Source of the DNA: Dryococelus australis
Taxonomy: Eukaryota; Arthropoda; Insecta; Phasmatodea; Phasmatidae
Length of the DNA stretch: 64,000 nucleotides
Assembly: GCA_029891345.1 (NCBI GenBank)
Contig: CM056994.1
Location: forward strand, 61,907,251 to 61,971,250
Direction: 5' to 3'
Translations under genes and position numbers: made by a program
Shown here: positions 37,506-50,309 of the stretch, piece after piece
Layout of the letters: the number at the start of each line of letters is the position of its first letter
Position numbering within the stretch: the stretch's first letter is position 1
Notes under the pieces: model-generated
What the model was told of the DNA's origin: nothing
The model's database searches: none
Seen by the model: only the letters and a program-made list of their open reading frames with translations

Positions 37506-40500
37506 ACAAAAAACGAGAGTTAATAACAGCCTCAACCTGTGAAAAGAGTATGGATAGCTCTTCGAGTGTAAGAACCTGTTGACCTATGACCTTCTTCATG
37601 TGGGACTTTGCTGACTTGAATCTGGTTTCCCATAGTCCACTGAAACATTATGCAGAAGGAGGATTGAGGCTCCCTTGAATTCTAAGAGTCTCTAGGTGAT
37701 CTGCAACAAGTTTTGAATTGGAAGGTGTCATTAAATGTTTTTGGAGTTCATTAAGATTGTGCCATGCCCAATAAAATTGGTTTCGCAATCTGGAATACTG
37801 ACTGACAAAGTCCATGCCTGAAAACAAACCTGAAGAAAGCATTGAGGAGAACTGGTGTACTCAAGGAGGAAACAAATTCAAGATGAACTACTGCTTTTGT
37901 GCCTAAACAAAAGAACAAACACAAGTATGCCTTTGATGTACGGCTGTTTCGCAATTGAAAATGCTTGACATGAAATGGACCTCCTTAATACACTCTTACA
38001 GTTAAAGAGTGGCCTGGCTTGCTGGATTCTGTTCGATAGCAGAATTCCAACCTTTGGTTCTACACTGGTGGCCTTAAATCTGCAACATCTGACAATTGTG
38101 GATTCTAGTTCTGTCGATTGCTTCCCTGCAAACACCCAAAACTCACTGCAGACTGCAGGATTTGTAATGTTATGCCCTGTATGAAAGTTTACCTGAATAT
38201 AATAATCAACGACCAGTTCAGTTAAATGACCTTTCTTGTGCAACAGAATCTGATGCTTTTTATGATATGCCAGACTTGAATATTGCAGCCATCCACATAC
38301 ATGCAAAATACCCTCTGCATCTACAAAGGGGTTCAACTACCGAGGCTTAGTGAGGCAATCCTTTCCTGCAGTCAGACAGTCCATTATTGTATGGAAGCAT
38401 TCCCTTTTAACCTGCTTCGCACACATCATTTTTGCAATGTTCAATCCCTTTACTGTGAATGGACCAGCCTGCTACTGTTGATTAGGCACCCTCATGTTCG
38501 AGACAAAGTGCAAGAGGTATGCTAGTACACATTGGAGCCTTGACCAGGAAGAAAACTGATGTACGATGTCACTTATGTCAGGACTGCCATGAGACACAAG
38601 TAAAGTCACTTTCTGTGGCCATAACTCTGGGTCATCCTTTTCCATACCGATGCTCACTGCTTGGTTGGATCATGATGCTGAGTCGAGCCTTGGTCATGAA
38701 TGTCCTAGCTGCCACAGGGGGATGAGAGAGCAATTAATGTGGCAGAAGTCCCCTGGATGCACAGTCTGCAGTATTGTCTGAGGATGTAACATGGCTCCAA
38801 TGAACCAGTTATTTACTCTCCTGTATGTGGAGACACTATTTGCCACAAAGGTATTGAGGGGTTGAGGTGGAGTCCTGATCCAGGCTAGTACCGTAGTAAA
38901 GTCACACCATTCAGTTACACAGCTGATACAAGCATCATGCAGTTACACAACTGATACAGATTCGTTCTGAAATGGTAGTTATGACTGGCTCCAGCAGTTT
39001 GATGAGCAAATGTGCACTGAGAAGCTCCAGTCAAGGGAGTGAGATGGTCATTAATGGTGCAACCCGAGTTTAGCAAGGATTATGCGAGTGTTTTTCTCAT
39101 CTCAGTTGAATATCTCCAAGTAAACTGCAACTGCATAGGCTTCGTTGGAGGCATCACTAAACCCATAGAGCTGATAAACTGGTTAATGTATTGCTGATAT
39201 AAGTCGAGGTATAGAGAACTTGCCCAGGACCTTCAGCTGGCTGGTGAATTTTCGCCACTATGCAAGTACATCAGGAGGAAGAGCATCATCCTATATCAAG
39301 TTTAGTAACCACACAGTTTGAAGGAACAACTTGGCACGAATGACAGGAGTTAGCCACCCTAGCAGATCATATAACCTGGCAATGTCTGACAATATGGCTG
39401 TCTTGGTGAGATCTTCCCTGGTTGGGTGGCTGTGATACAAAAAACATTTGTGCATTCCACTGTGACCCCAGGACTTTGACAACCCCCTTGTTCTCTTCAA
39501 ATATTAATTGGCTTTCACTGTGAGCTTCAGGAATTGCCTGCAACAATGCATAAGTATTATTTGACCATTTCCACAGTTTGAAACCCCCACTCTGTATTAT
39601 ACTTATCAATTATTGCTGTAAGTTAAGTGCCTTTGGTAGTGATCAGGCACCAGTCACACTGTTATCCACAAAAATGTCTTGGAGTACAACCTTGGCAGTC
39701 ATGGGATACCTAGTTATCTCAACGCATGCATGCCCAAAAAGGGTTGCCAAGACATTCCATAAATGACTGTGTCTAGTTGAAATGTTTCAATTGTTTGGTT
39801 TCGGTATTCATGCCACAAAACTGTTTGATATTGTTTATCATCTGGGAAAACTTATACTGGAAGATACATTTTACAAATATCTATGGCCAGCACAATTGGA
39901 TGAAGATGGAAGTTTATTAACACCTTGACAATGCCATTTTGAAGCTTTGTAGTACCAGTCAATCAGCATATCATTAAGTGATTTCACAGTTGATGATTTA
40001 GCCAATGCATCAAAAACAACCCTCAGTTTTGGTATTATACTTGTACTCTTCAAATCGCAATGACGAGGGATATATAACTGAGGCCTTTCAACCAATGGGC
40101 CCACCTGATGCATGTGTCTTAGTTACAGATATTAATTCATAAATTGGTGATAATCTTGTTGTAGCGTTGGCTGGCAGCTCAAAAGTTTACGCAGTCTTAT
40201 AGTTGCTTTAGTATATGCATCTCCTAAAAACAGTTCTGGCTCCTTGAAGGGAAGTTGCACTACAAAATCTCTACCTGAAGTGCGAGAGTGGGTGTTCACA
40301 AAGTGTTTATCACATTCAACATATTAAGGGTCAAGATTCTTTACAGATGGCAATTCTCCACTTTCACAAAAGTTGCTTAACGTGTCTGTAAGTGTGGGCG
40401 AACAACTAAAGAAAGCAACTGTGGTGGACGATGAACATATTTCATGTCAGCCAACCTTTCCTATTAGTACCCAGTCAAAGATGCTGTGAAATGCCACAGG

Positions 40501-41420
40501 AAATCCTGAAGTTGGTTGTTACTGCCCACCATCGAAGATATCCGGGTACATGTAAGCTCCAAACAGCATATCGATTGGCCCAGGATCGTCAAACACTGGA
40601 TCTGCCAGCTCGAGTGCACAACCTATCTGGGAGAAGAACACTTGTCAAATAAGTAACAATTTCCTTCAAAACTAAAGCTTCAGTATTATGGCAATCATGA
40701 TTATTTGTGATGCGAGTCATACAGGCAACTAGGCCCTTGTTGGATTGGCTATGGAATTCGCCAGACCCACAACCGGAACATACCTCTCGGTCATTTTAAT
40801 CCTAGCGTGTTAACAAAATCATCCAAAATGAATGACGACTGCGACCCAGAGTCAGCACACACACTTGTTGAATGTTATCACTAGTAGTTTGTACATGCCC
40901 AACTGCTGTCCCTAGCACCATTGCTGTTTGTTTGTTAACAGATGATGTGAAAGAAACCACATGTGACAAACCCTCACTCTCAAATGGCCCTAATGCTGCT
41001 TCGTATATCTGTAACAAAACTGATGGTGTTGGCTGCTGTACATCGTAGGAATCTGAATTTGGAAGTGGAGCAGTGAATGATGATGTTTGTGACACTTCAT
41101 ATAAATTCTCTTGCAAGGGAAGGCACGTGCCTTGTGGTGGTACAGACAATTGAAAAAAAAAGTTATTTTGAACCACAAATTTCCTTGTTTCCTCAAATAA
41201 TTGACTAAATAATGCCAGACATCAGTACTTAATCACAATCCACAGTATTGAGTTGCTCTAATCACTAAAATGCCACCTGGAGGACCAAAAAATGTTACCA
41301 AAATTAGTTTGTTCAACACGAAAGTGATATTCATGCTTCGCGATGGCAGAGTCATGGCCATAACTGCCTTGCAAAAAGCACTACTACCACTAGTGTGCAT
41401 TGTACACCAACATGGCCACC
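37505..41420 (-). mobile_element. BEL/Pao LTR retrotransposon fossil D
   Basis: Parts on the minus strand, right to left, are: aspartic protease (about 40,870-40,800, DSGSQSSFI), reverse transcriptase (from about 40,080, with LKSTSIIPKLRVVFDALAKS), connection/RNase H region (about 39,500-39,290, ILSDIARLYDLLGWLTPVI, which is diagnostic for BEL/Pao), and integrase (about 38,340-37,505, with CGWLQYSSLAYHKKHQILL and LTLEELSILFSQVEAVINSR). The gag is not recognised. It is broken, with probably ten or more breaks, and is old. It ends at a Tc1 relic on the left and at an LTR-like block on the right whose ownership is unclear. Confidence 0.85.
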
Positions 41421-42065
41421 AGTTGATATAGGGCGGAAATTAAAATAACAGTTTAACATTACTAGAAACCAAATTCACTCCAGAACCAAACAGTCACTTA
41501 ATTCACACTCATTATTTACACATATTCAACCTGTCTATTGCCATCATTCCAAATGATTTTCACTCACATATTCAATTCAGCAGTCCCACCCATCAGTTTC
41601 ACTCTCCACTGTACTGATGCCCACAGTCCGCAGACTTCACTCTCCCTGGTCATGCTTACCGCCACTTGATGCTGTGCCAGCTCGTCGTCTTCACATGCCT
41701 GTCGCTTAAGTTTGTACAACTCTCCAAACTCTAAAACTATCCAAAACTGTCGGCTTGAAGGACTGTCGTGGCGTAAGTAGTCATGTTCGCCCGATCTGTA
41801 AGTTTCCGGCCTCCCCGAGTCATGCTGAGAGAGGTCACGGAATTGAACCAGAATATTATTTCAAAGGTAACCGCAGAAAATGAATCCACTGACTGTCAGG
41901 AGCGCATGAGTTGCCATAGGCTTATCACAGTGGTATGCAGCAGCTTGCCTTCGTAAATATCCAAGCGGTTTTTGGATTACTGCTTGCGTAACCTTCAAAC
42001 ATTCCTTCGCTCTTGCAAGCAGTACTAGGCAAGGGAAGCAATGAAGAGTAGTGAGCATATAACAA
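41421..42065 (-). repeat. LTR copy related to fossil B's LTR
   Basis: Long stretches are shared with 19,957-21,374 and 47,536-48,311 in the same orientation, including CACTCATTATT, CACAGTCCGCAGACTTCACT and CAGGAGCGCATGAGTTGC. On the minus strand it starts TGTTATATGC. The inner part diverges from the other copies near 41,500. It borders the BEL/Pao fossil D but resembles a Gypsy LTR; it may be the displaced 5' LTR of B. Confidence 0.6.
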
Positions 42066-42736
42066 TATAAATGTAGGTAAGAAAAAGTTTAGATAAGATG
42101 ATAGAACGCATTAGCATGTTAGTGAACACGACAATTCACGGTGTGGACAAGAAAATCTACAGTGGAAATGAAAACGTGGAAAATGTACAGTGGAAATGAA
42201 AAATGTGTAAAATGTAAACAAAATTGTGGACTTTTATAGGATGAAATCAAGCAGTAAAATAATGCATTGAAGAAGGAGTAGCAGAAATTTCTTCAGCAGC
42301 TGAGTTCCACTATCACTGCACCAGCAGCTGTGATAACTGGGGAAGAAGGGCAAATTTAGACAATAGAGCAACCTCGCAGGGTGTCCAGCAGCTCTGCAGC
42401 ATTGGTGTCATGGTGGGGAAGGAGGTCGCAACCAAGCTTGTCCCTTACAATTGCCAGACTCCTTGGGGGGAGTATAAATACCAGTTTGGAATAGTCGCCA
42501 CCCTAAATGGATAGTCAAATGAATTGCAGACTTAATATTTAATGGCTGTATTAACATACCCCACACTAACCATAATATAATCTCTGCCAGAGCAACATCG
42601 ACTGGAGTGCCCCACACTGGTGGCTTTGGAACTGCTTTTCGGTGACCGATACTTGCGACAAGTCCACCATGCCAAAGTGTGAAGCGCACTCAGCAATTGG
42701 GGGAGCCACTGTGGCAAGGCATTGTGCTCTTATCCT

Positions 42737-42738
<2 letters not shown>

Positions 42739-42790
<52 letters not shown>
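42739..42790. repeat. CT microsatellite
   Basis: About 52 bp of CT repeat within the gag region of fossil C. Confidence 0.95.
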
Positions 42791-43960
42791 GGAAGGTGCC
42801 CTGAGGAGATATGCGACATCATCGCATTCGCTTTCTCATAGATGCCATCGCTGACAGAGGTATTGAAAGTAGTGTGCCTGGCTGCACTCTAGACCATACA
42901 GAATGCCCTGGCCTTGGCACTGAAGTTGGAGTCAGCAAGATATGTGTTAGCACTCCGACATCCAGTATGGGCAGTGGCACTGAGCGATGACAATGACATC
43001 AAGAATTCAGGGAAGGAGATGCAGACAACCATGAGGGACATCACTTCCAGGGTAAATGATACAGCCTTTCGCCACCCTCTACCAAAATGTACTTGGTGTT
43101 GGTTATGTGGACAGCTAGGACATATGTGAGCCTTCTGCCCACAACAGCATCAGCAGTAGTAAAGTAGGTAATGAGAGGCAGGTGAGAGTAAAACACATTT
43201 GGTAACTTATATATAATGATTTTGGGGACAAAAGGTCGGTGAACACTGGAAGGAAGGCCCCAATATTTTTACATGTATGTTCGGTGAATCTGTGATTGGA
43301 TTCTTTACTGGTGAAGAGGAACCTGAATGATTTTCCTTGCCAGACGGTTGTCGACACTGAGGTAACTATAACAATAATAAGACCAGACATTGACGGTCCT
43401 TCCTCCAGCAATCGTCCAATGACAGTATGAAAAATTGCTATTTGACTATTAAAACAGGTGAGACCATATCAGTTAGTGGTAAGAGAAGGGTGAACTTAGA
43501 ACTTGGTGACCTTGACCTAGAGCACGATATCAACATAACAGAAATAGAGGATAAATGTCGTTTGGCGCTTGATGTATTACACAGGCTGCAGTACTATATT
43601 GGTACCTGCCCAGTAGTCAGTTGTGAACCAACTGTGCTACTTGCTTATAGTGAAATCACCATTACAAAAAATGTCGAAGAAAATTTGTCAAACATTTTTC
43701 TCAAATTGAGCTAGCACAGGTTGTTGGCATCCTGCCCGGCAGTGTGGTTGTCGCAGGGAATTTGGTCCCTTCAAACTCAGTTAGAATGATTAATTTGTCT
43801 GACAGTATGTTCATATTGTAGGGGTTTGCACGCACGTCACACAGGTACTTCCAAATATTCCAAATATATATAAATTATAAAACAAATGGAATAACATCTA
43901 CTAGAAGTACTGGAGTAACTGCTAGAAATAAAAAGAGAAAACCTGAACTAGTGGCAGTAA

Positions 43961-43973
<13 letters not shown>

Positions 43974-44010
<37 letters not shown>

Positions 44011-44024
44011 CTCTCTCTCTCTCT
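43974..44024. repeat. CT microsatellite
   Basis: About 51 bp of CT repeat with one interruption, within fossil C. Confidence 0.95.
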
Positions 44025-45311
44025 GAATGACTGCAGAGTGATAGTGATACCTTGCCTATAGACCAAATGACTTTGGAAGGACTAATGTAGCCTGCCATCG
44101 CATGTTAGTCCATGGTCTTCCCCATAGTACTTTTTAAGATGAAATATTGCTGTCTAAGTTTTGATTAAATTATCGCCACCTTAAAATTGGGACAAAGAAA
44201 TACTCGTATCCACTTCCAGCAATAGATGATACACTGAACAGCCTAACAGATTCGCAATTATTTTGTTCCTTTAGACATGAAGATTGCGTACTAGCAATGT
44301 GGAGTGGTCCTGAGGACCAAGAGAAGACTGCTGTTTGTGTCCAAGGGAAAGGAATCTGGCAGTTCAAAGTAATAGCTTTTGGGTTGTGCAACGATCCTGC
44401 CTCCTTCAAATGCCCAATGGAAAATGTCCTCCCTTTGGATTTCTGTCAGGTTTACCTAGATGATATCATTGTGACATGAAGGAAATTTGAAGAGAACCTA
44501 TCAAGCTTATACTCTTTATTCCATAAAGTGGCCACAAATCATTTGAAACGAATTCCTTAGAATTGCCACATTTCACAGAACAAAATTAATTGCTGGTAAA
44601 ACCGAAGTGCAGTGTTTTCTGGGATTATTTGCCTACTACAGTCCGTTAGTATCTGGGGTTGCTAAGGTTGCCAAGCCACTAAATGAATTGACTGAGGCAA
44701 AAAAAAATTGTTTAAACCACTGAGTGCTAAGTTACTTTTAGCAAGCATAACAAAATTTTCGTATCTTCCCCAGTCCTGGAATTCCCAAATAGTCAGGACA
44801 TATTCATACTGTATACTGAAGTTAGTGATCTAAGCACCAGATCTATGCTGTCTCAGACTCTGGATGGAAAGGAGAGGCCACCACAATACTTCTGTAAGGT
44901 ATTATGCATGCTTGAGAGAAATAACTATGTTACATGCAGGAAGTTTGTGGACATGGAGAAGGTAATTTCACACTTCCATAAAATACATTTTATTCTGAGA
45001 ACCGACCATGCTCAGTTATATTGGCTACAAAATTTCAAGAACTCCGAAGATCAAATTGCCCGGTGGATACATCATTTTCAGGAATATGACTTTGAAATAT
45101 AACACAACTCTGCAGACATCTTTCATTGAATGATTGCACTTTTACAAATAGATACATCGTGATTGATGCAAATGTGTTCGAATATGTCCACAATACGATG
45201 CAGTAGGATACCAACAGGGGTAACAGGAGTGCTTTCACATGGCTGTGTTGACCCCCATGGTACACATGTTGAACATATCCTGTAGCACATCACACATTGA
45301 GCAGTGTACCT

Positions 45312-45531
45312 GGCATGAACATTCGGTCCGCCATAAGAATGCCCCCTAACTTTGTGGCATGGACACTCTGTCCGCCATAGGAATGCTCCCTAACTTTGAG
45401 GCATGAACACTCGGTTCACCATAGGAATACCCCCTAGCTTTGTGGCACCAAGACTCGGTCCTCCGTAGGAATACTCCCTAACTTTGTGGCATGAACACTC
45501 TGTCTACCATAGGAATGCTCTCTAGCTTTGC
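45312..45531. repeat. 44-bp minisatellite, five units
   Basis: Units begin at 45,312, 45,356, 45,400, 45,444 and 45,488, each like GGCATGAACACTCGGTCCGC followed by CATAGGAATGCYCCCTAACT and TTGT. The period is exactly 44 bp, not a multiple of three, so it is not coding. Units differ at several positions. It lies between the pol end of fossil C and the gag of fossil E, where a 5' untranslated region of E would be expected. Confidence 0.9.
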
Positions 45532-45559
45532 TTTTGTGGGCGATTTCACAGAGGACAAG

Positions 45560-46769
45560 CTGAAATGACTATATTTTTGTTAATGTATTTACTTCATGTA
45601 ATAAGTACTACACATCCCATAAGCAGCGACCATCTTTTTGTAAACAACCTTTATATACACACAATATTTTGGCGGGTTATCTAACTGAACTTTCAGTGGA
45701 CCAGCCCCTTCTAGAAAATTGTTTAAATCATTTTCTCGCTGTGGGCCTGCTGCGAAGCTGCACCCAGAGACCAGAGGAACCACTACACAAGCTGTAGCAA
45801 GACATTATGGGTATGTCCCCCCTATCTCTGGAGGAGTGCTCCGAGGAGGCACGCGATGTCGTCGCAGTCGACTTTTTCAAGGATGCTATTTCTGATGCGG
45901 ATGTTAGCCGAGCAGTACATCTGGCATCATCACATAGTATGCATAATTCCTTGGCCTTAACACTGTCAGTGGAATCGGCGAAGAATGTGCTGACGCCCCA
46001 GAATTTAGTGCAAGCAGCTACACTGAGCCAAACAATGATAGAGATACCATTTTTAACATCCTGAAGAAGCTGGAGGCCACAGTGACAGACCTTGCAGCCA
46101 GAGTCTGCACTAGGGAGTTCCGCTTTTCTCCAGCTAAGCATCAGTAATGCTGGGAGTGTAGCCGAACACGGCATTTGAGATCCTAGTGCTCCCGAAGGAA
46201 CTGACAGTCAGACAGGAATACGACCAAGAGCTTGTTTATTAGGCTGGAGATGGGAAAGAAAGGAGGTGGGGGTACTTCCGATCTCCATACAGAGGCAGCG
46301 AGCGGACATCTGTCCCTCGTCACCGGAGGTGCCAAGAATGCTGGAACTTACGAGACTGGTATTCAGGGATGCAACCCGATACCAATTATCGAGAAATGGG
46401 CCAAATAACAGTTAAAACAATAATTAGATCTGGCAGCAATAGTTATGATAAACCGATGCAGAGCTCCACCAAAACTACTGGTAACACCTTACCTCAGGAA
46501 AGGAAAAAAATATCGCTCATAATTGTAAGAAGAACGAGAATAATGGACCCCGACTGCCTACAAAGTAACCCTCAGTAGCCAACACAATATGAAAAATCTA
46601 GTTCAGAGACATATTTGCACACATGTGTCTTCAGAGGAAGAAAGATAGCCAATCAGTGGTACAGGGACATATTCCAGTGTCTACTGACATAGAGGGATAC
46701 TCGACATGACCTGAGAGTTGTAGGTGATGCGTTCAAGGAAGGACAGTTAGTGTAGTGTAGTGTAGTGTA

Positions 46770-46807
<38 letters not shown>

Positions 46808-47540
46808 TTGGGACTCCGTGGAGAAAAAGTCTAAGGTTGCCCACATCGACTGACGTGTTATTTGAATTTCCATACGTTGGATAATCTATTTGAGGCAAAC
46901 CAAACTAAGTAGGGGGCAGTGTTATGCGCGGAATATCTCCTCCCTCCCTGTGCTGGCCACATGCATCCATTTTCGGCACAGCTGGGTGGGAGGGGGGTAA
47001 GTCACCACGACTCGACCTGCCTCTCCCAAAGGCCCTCTCCAAAGGGGAACCTGTTAGTCGCCAGGCGGGGAATTGACAGCTGACCTGAACTGGCATCACC
47101 ACTCAACCCCCCCCCCCTCTTGCCGCAGAGGTTGGCATCAGTGGGGTATTGCACGATCTTTCAACTCATCGCCTCCCTGTGGAGAATGTTCTTGACTAGG
47201 GCACCGACACTATCAATATCGAATTGCCGAAGGGTCGGTAGTCTGTGGTAGCCATCTAGCGAAGTGTGGCGAATGGTGAACGAATAAGTGGACCGGGTGT
47301 GATAGAATGTGGCAGACGAGTGTGTGTGCGGTTGTTACGAGCGAGGTTACACGAGAGCTGCGGAGGACGAGGTACCCGACGAGTAAAGAGTGGATGTGTA
47401 TGGGTGCACTCGGGGTGCTGTAGAACGTTCCGGACAGGATAGAGTGGTGATATGTGGATTGAACAAGGTGGAGCAAATTGGACTAGTGATACAGACATAA
47501 TTGTAAATACTGGGACAGTTAGAGATCCAGAATTATTACA
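45560..47540 (+). mobile_element. Gypsy-type LTR retrotransposon fossil E (plus strand, mostly deleted)
   Basis: The gag (about 45,740-46,330) has RDVVAVDFFKDAISDADVSR and a CCHC-like knuckle (CWECSRTRHLRS). A short pol end (about 46,800-46,915) has a KSKVAHID stretch like the integrase end of fossil B. A purine tract (AGTAGGGGGCAG, 46,909-46,920) is followed directly by a presumed 3' LTR starting TGTTATGCGC at about 46,921. Most of pol is missing. The LTR end near 47,540 meets an oppositely oriented LTR. It is broken and old. Confidence 0.7.
46749..46805. repeat. TGTAG and TA microsatellite
   Basis: Five or so TGTAG units pass into about 20 TA units, within fossil E. Confidence 0.95.
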
Positions 47541-48311
47541 AGAATGCCAGGGGTGTTCCCTTGTTTGTGGTGGATGAAGGTCTTAATAAAAATAAAAGAA
47601 CTAAATTAGAATGTTTAAATATTTATTTACACATCTTTTCTTTACAACGTTAACACTTTGTCGCAATTATTACACTCATTCTCAGTGAACACAAGATTTA
47701 GTGTCTATATCAATTCTAATTAAAGTCTTTATCATTATCTATAATTGATTAGTAACTTAATTCACACTCATTATTAACACATATTCAATCTGTATATTGC
47801 TATCATTCCAAATGTCTGTCAATCACGCATCTAGTTCAATTACCTTCGCCCCCCCCCTTTTTTTTTCTCACAGTCAAACTCTCCACTGTACCGATGCTCG
47901 CAGTCCGCAGACTTCACTCTCGCCACCACTCAACACTCTGCTGGCTTCATCGCTTCGCTGTTTTCGCAAACCTGTGTAATGCTCCAAACTCGCCCTGTTC
48001 GGAGGACCGTCGCGACTCAAGCAGTCTCGTTGGCGCGATCTAGAAGGTTCCCCGCATCCCGAGTCGCGTTAAGAGAGGGTAGGGCAATGACCAGAACATG
48101 CTTCCAACGATGACCCCCAGAAATTCAATCCACTCAAGGACGAGAGCGCGTGAGTCATGATAGACTTATCTGGTATATGCGGCGGCGCGCCCTTGTAAAT
48201 CTCCGCGCGCTCCTCGGGTTACCGATAGCCCTGCCTCGAAACACACTCTCCTATGTTCTCACTCGGACTAGTCAGGGCAAGTGTTGCGACACAGAGCAGC
48301 GAGAGTGCAAC
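47536..48311 (-). repeat. LTR copy of the fossil B type
   Basis: On the minus strand it begins TGTTGCACTCTCGC and ends near CCCCTGGCATTCTTGTAATA, with an AATAAA signal inside. About 775 bp. It shares long stretches with 19,957-21,374 and 41,421-42,065. No polypurine tract precedes it, so it is either a solo LTR or a 5' LTR whose body is gone. Confidence 0.65.
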
Positions 48312-48950
48312 AATATTATGCAACCTCAACAGTTATTCAATAGGAAACTGTTTGTAAAGGTTTCTTTAAAGAATCGGATCATGTTAATTTCTTTGAGGTT
48401 ACGGATGACTATGTAAATATTAGCTGTAAATAGCAAATGATGCCCATTAGGGTGGTTTAGAAATCATTTATAAATAAATCTTTAAGTTTTCATCTCCATA
48501 AGAACCTCGCCACGACCATGGACTTTTAAAAATTGCAACAAAAGGTTAATATTAACATTCTGCAGTTATCAAATGTACTGCAACAATAAAATGTAAGTCA
48601 GCATCCGTGCCGTGGTTGGTTGGAAAGCCAGCTTATGGTGCGAGGCGTACTGGTTCTGAATTCCGTGCGGACATGGATTGCCTTCTTTTAAGGTTAGTTC
48701 TCCTCTAGTGCTAATGCACGGCAGTGGCTTCCATGAGAGAAAGCAAAACTAGTAGAGTAGAGTAGAGGCGATGTAAAATGTAATCAGACTATGTAGTGTG
48801 TTTGCTAAAATTGTACCAATGTGCATGGGAAGTTTATTTAAAATTATATTATTATTCAGTTGCCTGAAAAAAAAATTGCAGCCAGTTCGGCCATTCTAAA
48901 TGGCGCTAAAGCGAGTTATACTACTTGTTATCATTCATTTTGTGGCATAA
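48312..48950. other. unassigned
   Basis: Nothing recognisable. Confidence 0.5.
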
Positions 48951-48954
48951 AGAA

Positions 48955-49130
48955 GCCGCGGTGGTGTAGTGGTCAGGCTACTTGTCACCTAGGCTGTTCG
49001 ACTTCAGTTCTTGGCGGGGTTTACTGGATTTCCGCATATGCGAAACTTGGTGGACGTCGTTGTTGCAGCACTCTTGTCCCACCCGCTCTTGAATACTGCC
49101 GCTGCTCGGCCTTGTATGAAATACCAGATC
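48955..49130 (+). mobile_element. tRNA-derived SINE
   Basis: The tRNA-like head has an A box (GGTGGTGTAGTGGTCAGG, about 48,960) and a B box (CTGTTCGACTTCAG, about 48,993). A non-tRNA body follows. The head resembles those of other insect SINEs. The 3' border is not clear. Confidence 0.7.
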
Positions 49131-49639
49131 ATCGTAAACATACTTTGTGGAATTTCAAAAAAATTCCTTTCTTGTTTCCTGCAGTGGGACCTTCGTATGG
49201 CTTCGTGGTTAATCACGGGTCTCCAACCCTTCTTAAGGCTTATTCTACTAAGGTTAAGAACAAAACGAGATTTCCAATGAGGGAGATTGAAATAGGGAAA
49301 ATTTCCACCGCTAGGTGCGCTGTGTTGCAAAAGGTAACTTTTAATTAAAATTTTAAGGTACGTAAATTACAAAAGAGAAATATTTGACTTCGTTCTGAAG
49401 TTATTTTGTATTTTATCTATGATTGTCACAATTATACTGGTTTATAACGTAGAAAATAGAGAAAATCTAATTCCTTGCCGACACTAGCGCTTACCTGGCG
49501 GCGAAAATTTTCCCTTTGCGAACGTTTTAACGTTGATCTTCCTAACCTGTAGTAGAAGTAACCTTCCCCTATGGTGTTCCACTTTCGACACCTGTTGGCT
49601 CCGTTGAGCATGAATATTATTTCAAACGAGGATTGTTAC

Positions 49640-49760
49640 TTGGCGACCGTGGCGGACATTGCCATGGTGTGGGAGTTTGCGCGGGGTACTCCAGATTTCT
49701 TTTTTCGTATTAGTTCACCCGCTGCTGCACCCACGCCTCATCTCACCTCGTCCAGTCTTC
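49640..49760 (+). mobile_element. possible SINE body fragment
   Basis: GTGGCGGACATTGCCATGG resembles GTGCCGGACATTGCCATTGG in the SINE at 16,520-16,740, and a CTCATCTCACCTCG stretch follows. No tRNA head is attached. Confidence 0.4.
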
Positions 49761-49899
49761 TGGCTGGTCAGAATGACAGGTACGTCCCTCGGGTAGAGCA
49801 GCCGGCTGCAATTTGTGCCCTCTTTGGACCCGGGGACAACGTGCATATTTACCTTTGCCTTGGCCGCCGTGAATTTTAGTCTACTACACGGAGTCATGA

Positions 49900-50217
49900 G
49901 CTTACGAAGTCATAAAGAACTCACGGGACTACGGCATGGAAAAGAAACGTAAAGAATGCTCCGATGACGTGTAGAATTCCACCCACATCTTGTGACAAAG
50001 GTATTACGAGTTAGGACCTAGTGGATGACTGTGCCAGCGTTCGTCCCCGTGCACAGCACCAGAAATCTGTGGGAAATCACCGGATTTCCTGTTCCTTTGA
50101 TACGCAACTCCTCGATGAGGGGACATTTCCAGATGGCCGATGCGTCAAAACCCACTTCCGGGTGACTTACTGCCTATACTATATTTTCGTTACCATGGTG
50201 AGGAGTGAGGAGGGAAT
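49900..50217. other. unassigned
   Basis: Nothing recognisable. An open frame here runs into the following microsatellite and is an artefact. Confidence 0.4.
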
Positions 50218-50218
50218 G

Positions 50219-50305
<87 letters not shown>
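50218..50305. repeat. GA microsatellite
   Basis: About 88 bp of nearly pure GA repeat, the longest simple repeat in the window. Confidence 0.95.

Positions 50306-50309
<4 letters not shown>

Larger units (their letters stand above)
42070..45130 (+). mobile_element. Gypsy-type LTR retrotransposon fossil C (plus strand)
   Basis: The parts are gag (about 42,300-43,150) ending in a CCHC zinc knuckle (CWLCGQLGHM), protease and linker (about 43,300-43,715), reverse transcriptase (about 44,180-44,480, ending CQVYLDDIIVT) and connection/RNase H (about 44,600-45,110, HFILRTDHAQLYWLQNFKN). It is the same family as fossil B, judged by similar RT text. Two CT microsatellites have grown inside it. No plus-oriented 5' LTR and no integrase were seen. 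It is broken, with many breaks. Confidence 0.8.

Noticed and set aside
48860-49348. 162-codon plus-strand open frame
   Set aside because: It spans a tRNA-derived SINE head; its protein has no family resemblance and a 108-codon frame overlaps it on the other strand.
49571-49879. 102-codon open frame that might be a small host exon
   Set aside because: It overlaps a SINE-like body and an opposite-strand frame, and has no recognisable domain.
50021-50308. 95-codon open frame ending in alternating Glu-Arg
   Set aside because: The second half is translation of a GA microsatellite and the first half has no motif; not a gene.
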